Of a stretch of 64,000 bases of DNA, positions 46,682 through 57,070 are shown in pieces. The stretch lies in the NCBI GenBank assembly GCA_018268895.1, contig JAFDVP010000007.1:868001-932000 (forward strand). The letters are read 5' to 3'. The position numbers and the translations under genes were made by a program. The stretch comes from Acidobacteriota bacterium. Lineage in GTDB: Bacteria; Acidobacteriota; Terriglobia; Terriglobales; Acidobacteriaceae. Each line of letters begins with the position of its first letter. Positions within the stretch are counted from its first letter, which is position 1. The notes beneath the pieces were generated by a model, which was not told the origin of the DNA, did no database searches, and saw only the letters and a program-made list of their open reading frames with translations.

Positions 46682-47674
46682 TCAAACTTCGTTGGTGTCG
46701 TTTTCCGTTGCGACAACTCTCAGTTGCATCTCTACTCGAAGATCGCCGTCGCCGGTGATGTACAAAAATCCGATGTAAGGGACGTCTGCATCGTATTTAT
46801 CGGCTTCCAGTTGAAGGGAGAAGGTGATGGTCGCCTCTTCACCCGGTCCAAGCTCCAGCACCTCGGGAGTGATCGCCATCTTCGGGCTGAAAGCGGCTTC
46901 TATGCCATCGAGGCGGCGAACCTCCGTAGCGATATAGTGGATCGCAGTTCGTTGTTCAGTTGTATTCGTAATGGCAAGCGATGCAAATGCAGCCCCACCC
47001 ACTGGGCCGCGAAGCATTAAGAAATTAACCGGTTCACCGTTGCTCGCATTCGCGAGCGCGAGGATGCCCTCGAAGTAATCTTCTTCATAGTTGCTGCGAA
47101 GCTCATCGAGCTCCTTCATGAAGTCGAAATACAACTGGCCCACTCGCTGCAAATACTCAGGCAGTTCCTCAGACATCTGCGCAGCCGTTTTCTCCTGTAC
47201 ATCCTCCGCCTTCAGCTCACCGGCGGCCACCCGGTCGAGTTGCCGCCGATACGCCGCCAGTGCTTGCGCGTTCAGCCTGCCCGCATACTCCGCATACTGC
47301 TCAAACCATCTCGCAGGATTCGAAGCGTCGAAGACCGGCGGGGTCACCTCATCATTCAGGTCATTCGTCTCGCCTGCGCGGGGCGACCTGCTTCTGTTCA
47401 AAGCACTGACGCTGTGCAGGAACTCTGCGCCAATCTTCCCCAGGCGATCGGTATAGACGGCGCCATGCTGTTGGATGAAGCGCGGGAAGTGCTCCTGAAA
47501 GATCGTCGCAGGCAGCCGTCCCTGCGAGACGTATTCGAGCGCCTCCTGGTATAACTTCAATGTTTTGGCTGTGCTGGAGGCACTCCGCGCCAGAAACTGC
47601 GTGTAGGATGTCGACCAGTCCGCAGACGGATGATTGAGCGTGCGCTCCTCGGGTCGAGCAGTGCTGGTAGCCAC
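46682..47674 (-). CDS. Unknown helical/beta-sandwich protein upstream of the PKS
   Basis: The 330-residue protein has no signal. Residues about 20-210 are strongly helical (SASSTAKTLKLYQEALEYVS, LAAYRRQLDRVAAGELKAED), with two similar copies of an SxYxxFxxxxLxxVxxGxL-type segment, phasin-like in appearance. About 215-330 is a beta-sandwich (FASLAITNTTEQRTAIHY, LGPGEEATITFSLQLEAD, FLYITGDGDLRVEMQL) similar in pattern to the products of the 39220 and 40611 genes. It is 12 bases ahead of the PKS gene and certainly in its operon. A role in delivering or storing the lipid product is possible but not shown. Confidence 0.65.
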   Translation of the reverse strand: MATSTARPEERTLNHPSADWSTSYTQFLARSASSTAKTLKLYQEALEYVSQGRLPATIFQEHFPRFIQQHGAVYTDRLGKIGAEFLHSVSALNRSRSPRAGETNDLNDEVTPPVFDASNPARWFEQYAEYAGRLNAQALAAYRRQLDRVAAGELKAEDVQEKTAAQMSEELPEYLQRVGQLYFDFMKELDELRSNYEEDYFEGILALANASNGEPVNFLMLRGPVGGAAFASLAITNTTEQRTAIHYIATEVRRLDGIEAAFSPKMAITPEVLELGPGEEATITFSLQLEADKYDADVPYIGFLYITGDGDLRVEMQLRVVATENDTNEV

Positions 47675-47859
47675 AGTTCACTCCGGCTTGAAACATTTGG
47701 GCCCGCGATCCGATCGATCCATGAGACTCAACGATCCAACCATTGAGAACGAAACTAGATTCTACTCACAAACAGGTATTGCACGTCAACGCTCGATGTC
47801 ATTCTGCCAATATCCCAAGTCACTGCTTGCCAGCACTTCTGAGCGATTCCATGGAAGAG

Positions 47860-49122
47860 CTAAGAGGGTAGGGCATGATCGGTCTTCATATTCTGACCGC
47901 TCCACACCTTCACCTCGGTCCATGGTCGAGACGAGCCTGACCAGAAGCTGTCGCTCGTGGGAAGCCCGAGCGGAAGCCATGCCGCCGAACACAGATAAAG
48001 GCTTCCGGTTGAGATATATGTCTCGCCCAATCCTGGTTGATGTCCCGCAAAGCCAATCGTGAGCCAACCCTTTGTATCGAATGTCCCTGGCCGCTCGACC
48101 ATGCGACGCATCACGGCAGTCAGCGCACATCGCACCTGTTCGGGAGTCACTCCCTCGGGCAGTTGTCGTCGCAGGCTGATATCGCTCAGCAGGTGGAAGG
48201 CGCCAAAACGATATGTCAGCGAGCGTCCGATCGCAGGAAAGGTGCCTTCAGGGCTGATCATTCTCTCCTGGATCGCCGCGTACCTCTGTGCGCGTTCAAA
48301 AACGACAGGCTTTAGCGCAGTCCACATTGCACTTCTGGCTGGAACAGTCTCCAGAACCTTCATCAGCATGGGTTGAATCACAAAGCTGTTGTAGTAGTCC
48401 CAGTGGAAGCTCTTGCCATCGCCATAAGTTCCATCGCCCATGTACCACTCTTTGTGCATCTCAAGGGCGTAGTCCACCCGCATGGCATCCCACCGCGCTC
48501 CCATGAAGTAGAGCCCGGCCTCAATCATCGCCGAGAATAGAAGCCAGTTCGACTGCCCCGGAAGGATCTGCCGCGTGGCCTCAAGCGCCTTAATCACATT
48601 TGCCTTTGTCGCAGCATCCAGTGGTTCCCACAACTGTTTTGGCGCGCGCAAAATGCCAAGCACAAGAAACGCAGCATCCACCACCGACTGCGGTGTCATG
48701 CCGAAGTTCATGTAATCGGCCGACTGCGGATCGGTGCCGTAACGGATCCCATTGCGCGTCCACTCGCGATACTTTGCTTGGAGCCCGGCCTCCTTGCCTT
48801 CGGTCGAGCTCTCCAGCCAGGGTGCAAGGCCGGTTACAAGGCGGCCGAATGCCTCAAGATGCGTCGATTTTTTCCGGTCCTCCACAACGCCGGCAACTGC
48901 TTCAACCGGCATCAGTGCCCGTAACTGTCCCCCTCCAACGGCCTCAAGGACAGGGTGTGATATGCGTTGGACTACTTCGAGCCAATACGAACGATCGTCG
49001 CTACTGGCGGAAACAGGGGGTTGGCCAATGGACGCCGCCGGTATCGTGCTTGCAGCGCCTGCAGCCAGTGCGCTCTTCAAGAAAGCTCGCCTTCCAGTGC
49101 TTGCAGTCTGTCCAAAAGACAT
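47860..49122 (-). CDS. Tat-exported DUF2264 protein
   Basis: The 420-residue protein has a Tat leader (STGRRAFLKSALAAGAAS) and a DUF2264 alpha/alpha-barrel-like domain with NWLLFSAMIEAGL, WYMGDGTYGDGKSFHWDYYNSF in part, and FPAIGRSLTYRFGAFHLLSD. DUF2264 proteins are often next to pectin or uronic-acid genes and resemble glycoside hydrolases of the (alpha/alpha)6 type; the activity is not fixed. It is followed at a distance of 185 bases by the start of the PKS operon, with which it shares strand but perhaps not transcription. Confidence 0.85.
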   Translation of the reverse strand: MSFGQTASTGRRAFLKSALAAGAASTIPAASIGQPPVSASSDDRSYWLEVVQRISHPVLEAVGGGQLRALMPVEAVAGVVEDRKKSTHLEAFGRLVTGLAPWLESSTEGKEAGLQAKYREWTRNGIRYGTDPQSADYMNFGMTPQSVVDAAFLVLGILRAPKQLWEPLDAATKANVIKALEATRQILPGQSNWLLFSAMIEAGLYFMGARWDAMRVDYALEMHKEWYMGDGTYGDGKSFHWDYYNSFVIQPMLMKVLETVPARSAMWTALKPVVFERAQRYAAIQERMISPEGTFPAIGRSLTYRFGAFHLLSDISLRRQLPEGVTPEQVRCALTAVMRRMVERPGTFDTKGWLTIGFAGHQPGLGETYISTGSLYLCSAAWLPLGLPTSDSFWSGSSRPWTEVKVWSGQNMKTDHALPS

Positions 49123-49307
49123 CGGTCGTCCTTATTGCGCTGATTGCGCTCCACTTTCGCAAAACGGATTATAGCCTTGCTTCTCAATCGATTGAACGAC
49201 GTGACAAAAGGATTGGCGCGGCAGTCTTCTCGGTTACGCAACAGAATAACGATACTTGGATTTGCGTAGATTGCTCAGGTAGAGGCAAACTCAGCCTCCT
49301 GACGCTG

Positions 49308-49333
49308 AAAGGCCGCCATTACTGGCGGCCTTT
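49308..49333 (-). terminator. Terminator after the radical SAM gene
   Basis: AAAGGCCGCCA (49308-49318) and TGGCGGCCTTT (49323-49333) form a perfect 11-bp stem with a TTAC loop and T residues on both sides. It lies 43 bases past the radical SAM stop codon, on the minus strand. Nothing else was seen in the 253-base spacer. Confidence 0.75.
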
Positions 49334-49375
49334 GTAGTTTTGGCTTTCGCGCGGAGCGCGTCTGCTCCACAATGG

Positions 49376-51475
<2,100 letters not shown>

Positions 51476-51770
51476 AGCGTTTTGTCTCCTGATGTCTTCC
51501 GGCTGAATCTGGGTATAGCCGATGCAGCTTCCAAATAAAGCTTATTGGCCGAAGGGCGCCAGCCGGAAGTGAGCACCCTGATTCAACCCATAGCGCGCCC
51601 ACCTGTTAAGTAGATGAGAAGGCTGGACTTGAATCTTTTAAAAGGTACTCAGATTGGAGGGTTAACCGAAGGTTAAGCAAGCGAACGGCGAAAACGCGCA
51701 TTGAACGGTAACGTCAGTTGGGTGAATGGCAGGTTTGAAAATGATGCAAAATGCCGCTCTGCCTGTTTGA
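51476..51770 (-). promoter_or_regulatory. Leader region of the radical SAM gene with palindromes
   Basis: This 295-base spacer holds CTTTTAAAAG (51635-51644), a perfect palindrome, and TTAACC-GAA-GGTTAA (51662-51676), a perfect inverted repeat. Either could be an operator, and the second could also end the transcript of the upstream gene. No gene was seen here. Confidence 0.3.
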
Positions 51771-52739
51771 CTAGGGCATCCCGCCCTGCGAGGCAGCGAT
51801 ATTGTTCAGAATCTGCTGCACAAAGATGATGCGAACGTGAATGTGGCGGGCGACGTCGGGAAGAAATTCGTTGACCAGGTTGTTGACCGGATCGAGCGCG
51901 AGTCCGGTCGCGATGCGCTCGGCGGTGGAGGCCCCGTCGCTCTGAATACCCGGAACGTAGAGGTTGCTCAGCTCGGCCACGATGGGGTAGGCGGCGAGCG
52001 TGCCGTAGTTGGGGATCGTCTTGCCGGTGTCGCTGCGCGAGACGTAGCTGCGTGTAATGGCGTAGAGGATCCGCCTGCCGACTGGCCTGTCCCGCATCCG
52101 GTAGTAGCGCGGGTCCTGATGCACGAGACTGGGCACGGCGAAGGTGCCGAAGAACTCGGCCGTGGCGTTCTGCAGCATGCTGATCCCCGCCAGCTTTCCG
52201 AAGCCCTTCAGGCCGGGGCCATAGGCCGTATCGGGGTCGGAGGCAATGTTGATCGCGGAGACTCCGGCGATCGTACCGAGGCTGGCCGGATCGGTGCTGT
52301 AGTGCAGCGCGAGGTATCCCTTCTGCTGCCAACTGAGAGGGATCGCCAAGTCGGTATTGAGAAAGCGCTGATAGGGATAGACCAACTCGCTGCACGCGGG
52401 CCGCTGCGCATCGGCTTTGTTGGGATCGACGTAGATCACGCGCATCGCCCTCCACGCGTTGCAAGGCCGATCTCCCTTGCCGCTGGCCTTGAGCGAGGCT
52501 TCGCCGATGACGACGACATCCTCCAACTGCGGCTCCGGCTCTCCTCCCAAGGCGCTGGGAGCGTCGGGAAGATCATCGGCGGCCTGTGGGCTGGGAGGAG
52601 TGGAGCTGGAGTCAGGGGCAGAGCTGCCGGATGACAATTCGGAACCACCGGCAAACGAACCAGGGGCAGGGGCGCTGGCCGTCTGTGCAATGGCCGGCGC
52701 CACGGAAAGCAGTGTCCCCAGAATCAGAGCCTTATACAT
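51771..52739 (-). CDS. Exported acidobacterial envelope protein with HQDPRYY motif, copy 2
   Basis: The 322-residue product has a signal peptide (SVAPAIAQT), a Ser/Pro-rich linker (about 25-80) and a conserved domain. Landmarks are FFGTFAVPSLVHQDPRYYRM, RRILYAITRSYVSRSDTGKT, IPNYG and LSNLYVP. The neighbour has the same series (HQDPRYYQM, RTDGGRTIPNF, THTYYPE). Such proteins are common and often multi-copy in Acidobacteria; their function is not known. It probably resides in the periplasm or outer membrane. The gene is 48 bases downstream of its paralogue and most likely in one operon with it. Confidence 0.75.
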   Translation of the reverse strand: MYKALILGTLLSVAPAIAQTASAPAPGSFAGGSELSSGSSAPDSSSTPPSPQAADDLPDAPSALGGEPEPQLEDVVVIGEASLKASGKGDRPCNAWRAMRVIYVDPNKADAQRPACSELVYPYQRFLNTDLAIPLSWQQKGYLALHYSTDPASLGTIAGVSAINIASDPDTAYGPGLKGFGKLAGISMLQNATAEFFGTFAVPSLVHQDPRYYRMRDRPVGRRILYAITRSYVSRSDTGKTIPNYGTLAAYPIVAELSNLYVPGIQSDGASTAERIATGLALDPVNNLVNEFLPDVARHIHVRIIFVQQILNNIAASQGGMP

Positions 52740-52787
52740 GCCTTGTCGTTTTCCTGCCTGGGAGGTTTAACCCCGTTCGCGGAGGAA

Positions 52788-53603
52788 TTATTCATGCTTC
52801 CTGATGTGCAGCCAGTTGATGGCGTCGTTGCCGAACTCGGACAGAAGATACCCGAAGGCGCTTCCGCCCAGCGAGGTCGCCCAGGTCTGCATGACCTGTC
52901 CCGGAGTGACGTTGCGCTCCGGATAGTAGGTGTGCGTGAGGGCTGCCGCGCCTCCGGTGCCAAGGATGAAGGCGAAGTTCGGGATCGTTCTCCCTCCGTC
53001 GGTACGCCCGATAACAGGTCTGGTTCCCGCATAGATCGCGCGATCGATGAACGTGTGGCCGTGTCCCATCTGGTAGTAGCGCGGGTCCTGGTGAAACGCC
53101 GTGGCGAGGACGCCGTCGGAGAAGATCTCCTTGCTGCTGTTCAGCGCGGCCGCTGCGCCAAGGCGCTGCGCGAAGGCCTTCCCATTGGTGCCGTAGTTCG
53201 GGCTGGAGTCGATCAGTTGCGACCAGGTGGCCGAGGCCGCCCAGCCGATCATGCTGAACGGCGTCACGGACTCCCGCAAGCCAAGCTCGATCTTGTCGTG
53301 TGCTTTCTGCCTGGGCGCGGGCTGGCCGGCGGCGATGAACTTCACCTGCGGCAGGGCCGCCGGTTTGGGGCCGGTGTTATTTGTCTGCCAGGGCCACGCC
53401 GCTGCGTCTGCATTCGAGCTGCTGAAGCCGGTGGCTGTTGCGACAGAAGCGCCAGGCGAATCAGGCAGCAAAGCTGCGGTAGCGAGCTCACTGGCGTGCG
53501 GGGCCGTCTCCGCAGACCCGCGGTTTGCGGTAAGGCACAACAAAAGTGCTGCCGTCAAAGTGCCGTAGCGCAGAATGGATGAAAGAGAGACGGGAACTGT
53601 CAA
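52788..53603 (-). CDS. Exported acidobacterial envelope protein with HQDPRYY motif, copy 1
   Basis: The 271-residue paralogue of the next gene starts with TTG (53603) preceded by GAGG about nine bases upstream; no in-frame ATG gives a leader. It has a signal peptide (LTANRGSAE), a short linker, and the domain with KEIFSDGVLATAFHQDPRYY, RAIYAGTRPVIGRTDGGRTI and TYYPERNVTPGQ, ending at LHIRKHE. The function is unknown. The spacer to the divergent small gene (53604-53855) holds no recognised site. Confidence 0.75.
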   Translation of the reverse strand: MTVPVSLSSILRYGTLTAALLLCLTANRGSAETAPHASELATAALLPDSPGASVATATGFSSSNADAAAWPWQTNNTGPKPAALPQVKFIAAGQPAPRQKAHDKIELGLRESVTPFSMIGWAASATWSQLIDSSPNYGTNGKAFAQRLGAAAALNSSKEIFSDGVLATAFHQDPRYYQMGHGHTFIDRAIYAGTRPVIGRTDGGRTIPNFAFILGTGGAAALTHTYYPERNVTPGQVMQTWATSLGGSAFGYLLSEFGNDAINWLHIRKHE

Positions 53604-53855
53604 TGAACTGACCTCACAAACAGATTTCTGGATTCGCGTCTCTCGGAAGATAAGCGTGCATTGGCGCCAATACGCAGGTGAGAACAGGCGCGGCTTTTAA
53701 AGAGACGCATCCTGCAAACCCGGCGTTGTATTTCCAAAGACAATGGTTCGCTGCTTCATCGACGTTACCACCTCGGCACTGGCAGCGGAATAGCGGTCGT
53801 GGGCGATTGACCACGCTTTTTCCTCATTCTGATAATTGAAGTTGGAGAAGTGTGT

Positions 53856-54098
53856 ATGCCCGAGAACCCGCCAAAATACGCATGGGAGCAGCGTCTGCAT
53901 GAGGCGGGCGCTCGTGTGGAAGACGACGTGCGCAAGCTGATCGACTACTTCAACGACGAGGTCGTTCCCGACGTTCGCAGGAATGGTTCGGATGCGCTTC
54001 GTGCAGCCGCGCGGGAGTTGCAACGGCTGGCGCAGCGCATGGACGAGCGCGCGGGACGCAGGCCGCCCTCGTCTCCAGGAGATGCAAAGCAGCCGTGA
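53856..54098 (+). CDS. Small helical protein of unknown function
   Basis: The 80-residue protein is charged and almost entirely helical (WEQRLHEAGARVEDDVRKLI, LRAAARELQRLAQRMDERAG). I chose the ATG at 53856 because GGAGAAG lies just upstream; a GTG at 53850 would add two residues. It overlaps the RlpA-like gene by four bases and so is likely co-translated with it. It has no membrane helix and may be a small accessory of the envelope. Confidence 0.7.
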   Translation: MPENPPKYAWEQRLHEAGARVEDDVRKLIDYFNDEVVPDVRRNGSDALRAAARELQRLAQRMDERAGRRPPSSPGDAKQP

Positions 54099-54868
54099 AT
54101 CGCCGCCTCACCTTCGCCGTGCTGGTCTCGGCGCTTGCGCTGGCGGCGAGCGGCTGCCACAAGAAGAGAGTGCAGGCGCACCGTCCGCCGCCGCCTCCGT
54201 TTGCCAGGCAGGGTTCGGGGACATACTCGGCGCGCAACCCTGGCTCTTCGACCGCGCCATCGCTCGGGCAGCCGCGTCCCGCGCCGCTGCCTCCCAATCT
54301 TCAGGAGAAGCCCGCGCTGGTGGAGACTGGACTCGCGAGCTGGTACGGGCCGCCATACGCCGGTCGCAAGGGTGCCGACGGCACGGTCTACGACCAGAAC
54401 GCAATGACCGCAGCGCATCTGACTCTGCCGCTGGGTTCGATGGCGCGGGTGACGAACCTGACGACGAACCAGTCCGCGATCGTGAAGATCACTGATCGCG
54501 GCCCCTTCGTGCGCGGACGCATCATCGACCTCTCGCTCGCGGCGGCCAAGGCGACGGGGCTCTATCGCATGGGTGTTGCCAAAGTGCGCGTCGAGGCCTG
54601 GACGCCCATGCCGAGCACAAGCCCCACCGCAATCCCCGGCGGGCGCTGGTGCGTGCAGGTGGGCGCGTTTCAAAATGAGAAGGACGCGCTCAAGCTGAAG
54701 AGCCAGATGATGCGCCGCTACACGACCGCGAAGGTGATCGAGTTCCCCGGACCTACGGGGCACTGGGTCCGCATCAACCCCGCGCGCCCCGACAAGGCGA
54801 ACGCAACCGAGGTTGCCGAGAGCATTCATGTGACGGACGCGCAGCCGTATCTCGTTCGAACGGACTAA
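54095..54868 (+). CDS. rlpA: RlpA-family lipoprotein with SPOR domain
   Basis: The 257-residue protein starts with GTG (overlapping the stop of the gene before it) and has a lipobox (ALAASGC). A Pro-rich linker is followed by a double-psi barrel RlpA domain (GLASWYGPPYAGRKGADG, AHLTLPLGSMARVTNL, ITDRGPFVRGRIIDLS) and a C-terminal SPOR domain (WCVQVGAFQNEKDALKL). RlpA cleaves denuded peptidoglycan strands at septa, and SPOR binds such strands. The catalytic-type aspartate in the DRGPF segment is present. Confidence 0.9.
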   Translation: MNRRLTFAVLVSALALAASGCHKKRVQAHRPPPPPFARQGSGTYSARNPGSSTAPSLGQPRPAPLPPNLQEKPALVETGLASWYGPPYAGRKGADGTVYDQNAMTAAHLTLPLGSMARVTNLTTNQSAIVKITDRGPFVRGRIIDLSLAAAKATGLYRMGVAKVRVEAWTPMPSTSPTAIPGGRWCVQVGAFQNEKDALKLKSQMMRRYTTAKVIEFPGPTGHWVRINPARPDKANATEVAESIHVTDAQPYLVRTD

Positions 54869-54880
54869 CGCGATCGGCTC

Positions 54881-55381
54881 TTATCGGATGGCGCGTTTGC
54901 CGGTACGCCGCTCCAGCTCCTTGATGAACTCCGCTGCTCCGCTGTGGTTCCAGGTATGCGTGATGCTGACGCGGTTGTCGCCGAGCACGCGCGTCATGCG
55001 TCCGGCACCTGTCAACTGGATCGTCATCACCTCGGGATAGGCGATGGCCTTGGTTCCTCGAATCCAGAACTTCTGCACCAGCCCGGTCGGGGTGAGCACG
55101 ATGGTGCCGGGCATCTGCGACAGCACCAGCGCGAGCAGCGCAACGATCAGCAGCGGAAGCCACACCGGGAGATGGTGCGACGCCTTCCACATCGGCCACG
55201 CGAAGAGCGCGAAGTAGAGCGGGAGCACGATGGCCCGTCCCCAAAGCACCAGCGGCTTAATCGGAAAGGCGATGCCTTCGGGTGTCTCACGCGGTGAACC
55301 CTTCACCATGCGCCCTGCGTAAAGCAGCGCAAAGAGCGCGGCGAGAGTGGCGAACTGTAGTGTTTTGAAATCTGCTTGCAT
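54881..55381 (-). CDS. Membrane protein with PH-like C-terminal domain
   Basis: The 166-residue protein has about three hydrophobic segments (LQFATLAALFALLYAG, VLPLYFALFAWPMW, LPLLIVALLALVLS), then a soluble part that looks like a bacterial PH domain (IVLTPTGLVQKFWIRGTKAI, YPEVMTIQL). I do not know its function. It is convergent with the RlpA gene (12 bases apart) and on the same strand as the TldE-like gene. Confidence 0.7.
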   Translation of the reverse strand: MQADFKTLQFATLAALFALLYAGRMVKGSPRETPEGIAFPIKPLVLWGRAIVLPLYFALFAWPMWKASHHLPVWLPLLIVALLALVLSQMPGTIVLTPTGLVQKFWIRGTKAIAYPEVMTIQLTGAGRMTRVLGDNRVSITHTWNHSGAAEFIKELERRTGKRAIR

Positions 55382-55414
55382 CTCGAAGATCCTCAGCGTG
55401 TTGTTACGCCCAGC

Positions 55415-57070
55415 TTACTTTCCAATGGGCGGTGGAGGGTAGTAGGGCAGCTTCTGTTGTTCTTCCGTCGCGCGCTTCACACCGATATCGCCGAACAAAA
55501 GGCTTGGCACAATGGTGGTCTGCGGCACCGTGCCCAGCGACTCGTTGACGTAGGGGGCGCTGCCTGCGGCGATGATCTCCGACCGCAGGCTGCGGTTGTC
55601 AAGCTCGTCGAAGCTGGCCCCGCGAACAAGCTGGCGGCTGCCGTCTGGGTGGACAAGATAGAGCAGTCGCGGCACCTCGCCTCCCATCGTCTCGACGGCG
55701 TAGACATCGCGCTTCTGGTCCTTTGCCATGCTGAGCAGCTTCTGGTTCATCTCGCTGTCCGAGAGCGGCTTGTTCGACGAGAAGACCATCACTCCGCTGC
55801 GCGAATGCGCGGGGGCCCCGGGCGCGGCGCGGCCGTGTCCGTTCGAAGCAGGGAAGTCCCGTATCGGCGTGCGGCCGATCAGGTAATTCTCCAGCTTGCC
55901 GTTTGCGACGACATGGACCGGCTGCGCCGGCACGCCCTCATCGTCCACCTGGTAGGCGCCGAGCACGGAGCGTCCGGCAAACTTCGTCTCCAGCGGGTTG
56001 TCGACGACGCTCATAAACTCCGGAAGCACGCGCGCCCTGTAGCTGGAGGTATACGCCCCGCCGGTGCGGGCCGTCGTGCCAAGCTCAGGCCTGTCCGCTT
56101 CCACGTTCGGTACGAAGAGCCGAATCATCACATCGGAGGCGGCGTCGCCGGAGAAGAGGACAGGGCCGTGGTAGTCCTCGGCGTCAACCAGCGGCGCTTT
56201 GCTGAGGTCGTCGAGGCTCTTCAGGTCATCGATCACGCGCTTGCGGAACGCTGGCCAGCTCTCAAGCTCGGCGGCGGTGACGGCAACGGAGCCGTTGTCA
56301 CGCCCGAGCCGCATGCCGTCCGGGGCCTGTCCGCCCACGCTGATGGCGTTGTTGTATCCGCTGGTGCTGTAGCGCAGCGCCGTGCCCTCGGTGTTGACGA
56401 GATAGCGGTTCAACACCATGGCGCGAATGTTGGCGGTGGAGTATTGCACCAGGTTGGCGAAACCGCGAACCTCCGGCGCACTGGCATACAGCCCGCTGGC
56501 CTCGACGATGCGCTTCTTCCACTCCGCGCGATCGAGATCGAGGCTGCGAAGCGGCTCCATGTGAACGAAGGGCTTCTCCACGGAGAGGTCCTTCTCCTGG
56601 CGCGTCGACTGGAACCTCTCCATCGCCGCGCGCTTGGTGGAGTAAGCGCGGAGCGCATTTTTGTAAGCCTCGTCGGTCGCTGTCCACAGCGCATAACGCA
56701 GGGCCACGGGATCGTTGTCCTGCGGCGCAAGCACAACGCTGCCATCGCCGCGCCCTGTGCTGGAGTCGACCGTGTAGTCGCCCACGCGAACTGTGACTCG
56801 GACAACACGCTGATGCCCCTCTTCCTCGCGGGTAAGAGCGCCATAGTTTGCCACGGCCTCGTAGCTGGAGAAGTCGTCCAGGCGGTACTCAATGAAGTAG
56901 GGGGCCTGCATGCCGGGCAATACGAGCTGGCTCTTCTCGCGGCTGAGTTCGGCCTGCATCGCCTTCAGAACAGGATCGTCCGTCTCCGCCGCAAAGCTCT
57001 TGACCGCCGGTGCGGAGAGCAGCAACGCAATGGTCAAAACACCGGAGAGCTTTTTCAGTGAGGTCTTCAT
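55415..57070 (-). CDS. Exported TldE/PmbA-like protein
   Basis: The 551-residue protein has a clear signal peptide (LTIALLLSAPAVKSFAAE). It aligns with the TldD/PmbA (U62) fold over its length (PFVHMEPLRSLDLDRAEWKK, GPVLFSGDAASDVMIRL, FLIGRTP-type segment as YLIGRTPIRDFPASNGHGR). The zinc motif HExxxH of TldD is missing and reads SGDAAS, so it is the non-catalytic partner type. It overlaps the TldD-like gene by one base (TAATG). An exported version of this normally cytoplasmic pair is unusual. Confidence 0.85.
   Translation of the reverse strand: MKTSLKKLSGVLTIALLLSAPAVKSFAAETDDPVLKAMQAELSREKSQLVLPGMQAPYFIEYRLDDFSSYEAVANYGALTREEEGHQRVVRVTVRVGDYTVDSSTGRGDGSVVLAPQDNDPVALRYALWTATDEAYKNALRAYSTKRAAMERFQSTRQEKDLSVEKPFVHMEPLRSLDLDRAEWKKRIVEASGLYASAPEVRGFANLVQYSTANIRAMVLNRYLVNTEGTALRYSTSGYNNAISVGGQAPDGMRLGRDNGSVAVTAAELESWPAFRKRVIDDLKSLDDLSKAPLVDAEDYHGPVLFSGDAASDVMIRLFVPNVEADRPELGTTARTGGAYTSSYRARVLPEFMSVVDNPLETKFAGRSVLGAYQVDDEGVPAQPVHVVANGKLENYLIGRTPIRDFPASNGHGRAAPGAPAHSRSGVMVFSSNKPLSDSEMNQKLLSMAKDQKRDVYAVETMGGEVPRLLYLVHPDGSRQLVRGASFDELDNRSLRSEIIAAGSAPYVNESLGTVPQTTIVPSLLFGDIGVKRATEEQQKLPYYPPPPIGK

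Noticed and set aside
55376..57061. 561-residue open frame antisense to the TldE-like gene
   Set aside because: It covers the real gene almost exactly on the opposite strand, with no signal peptide, motif or ribosome site.
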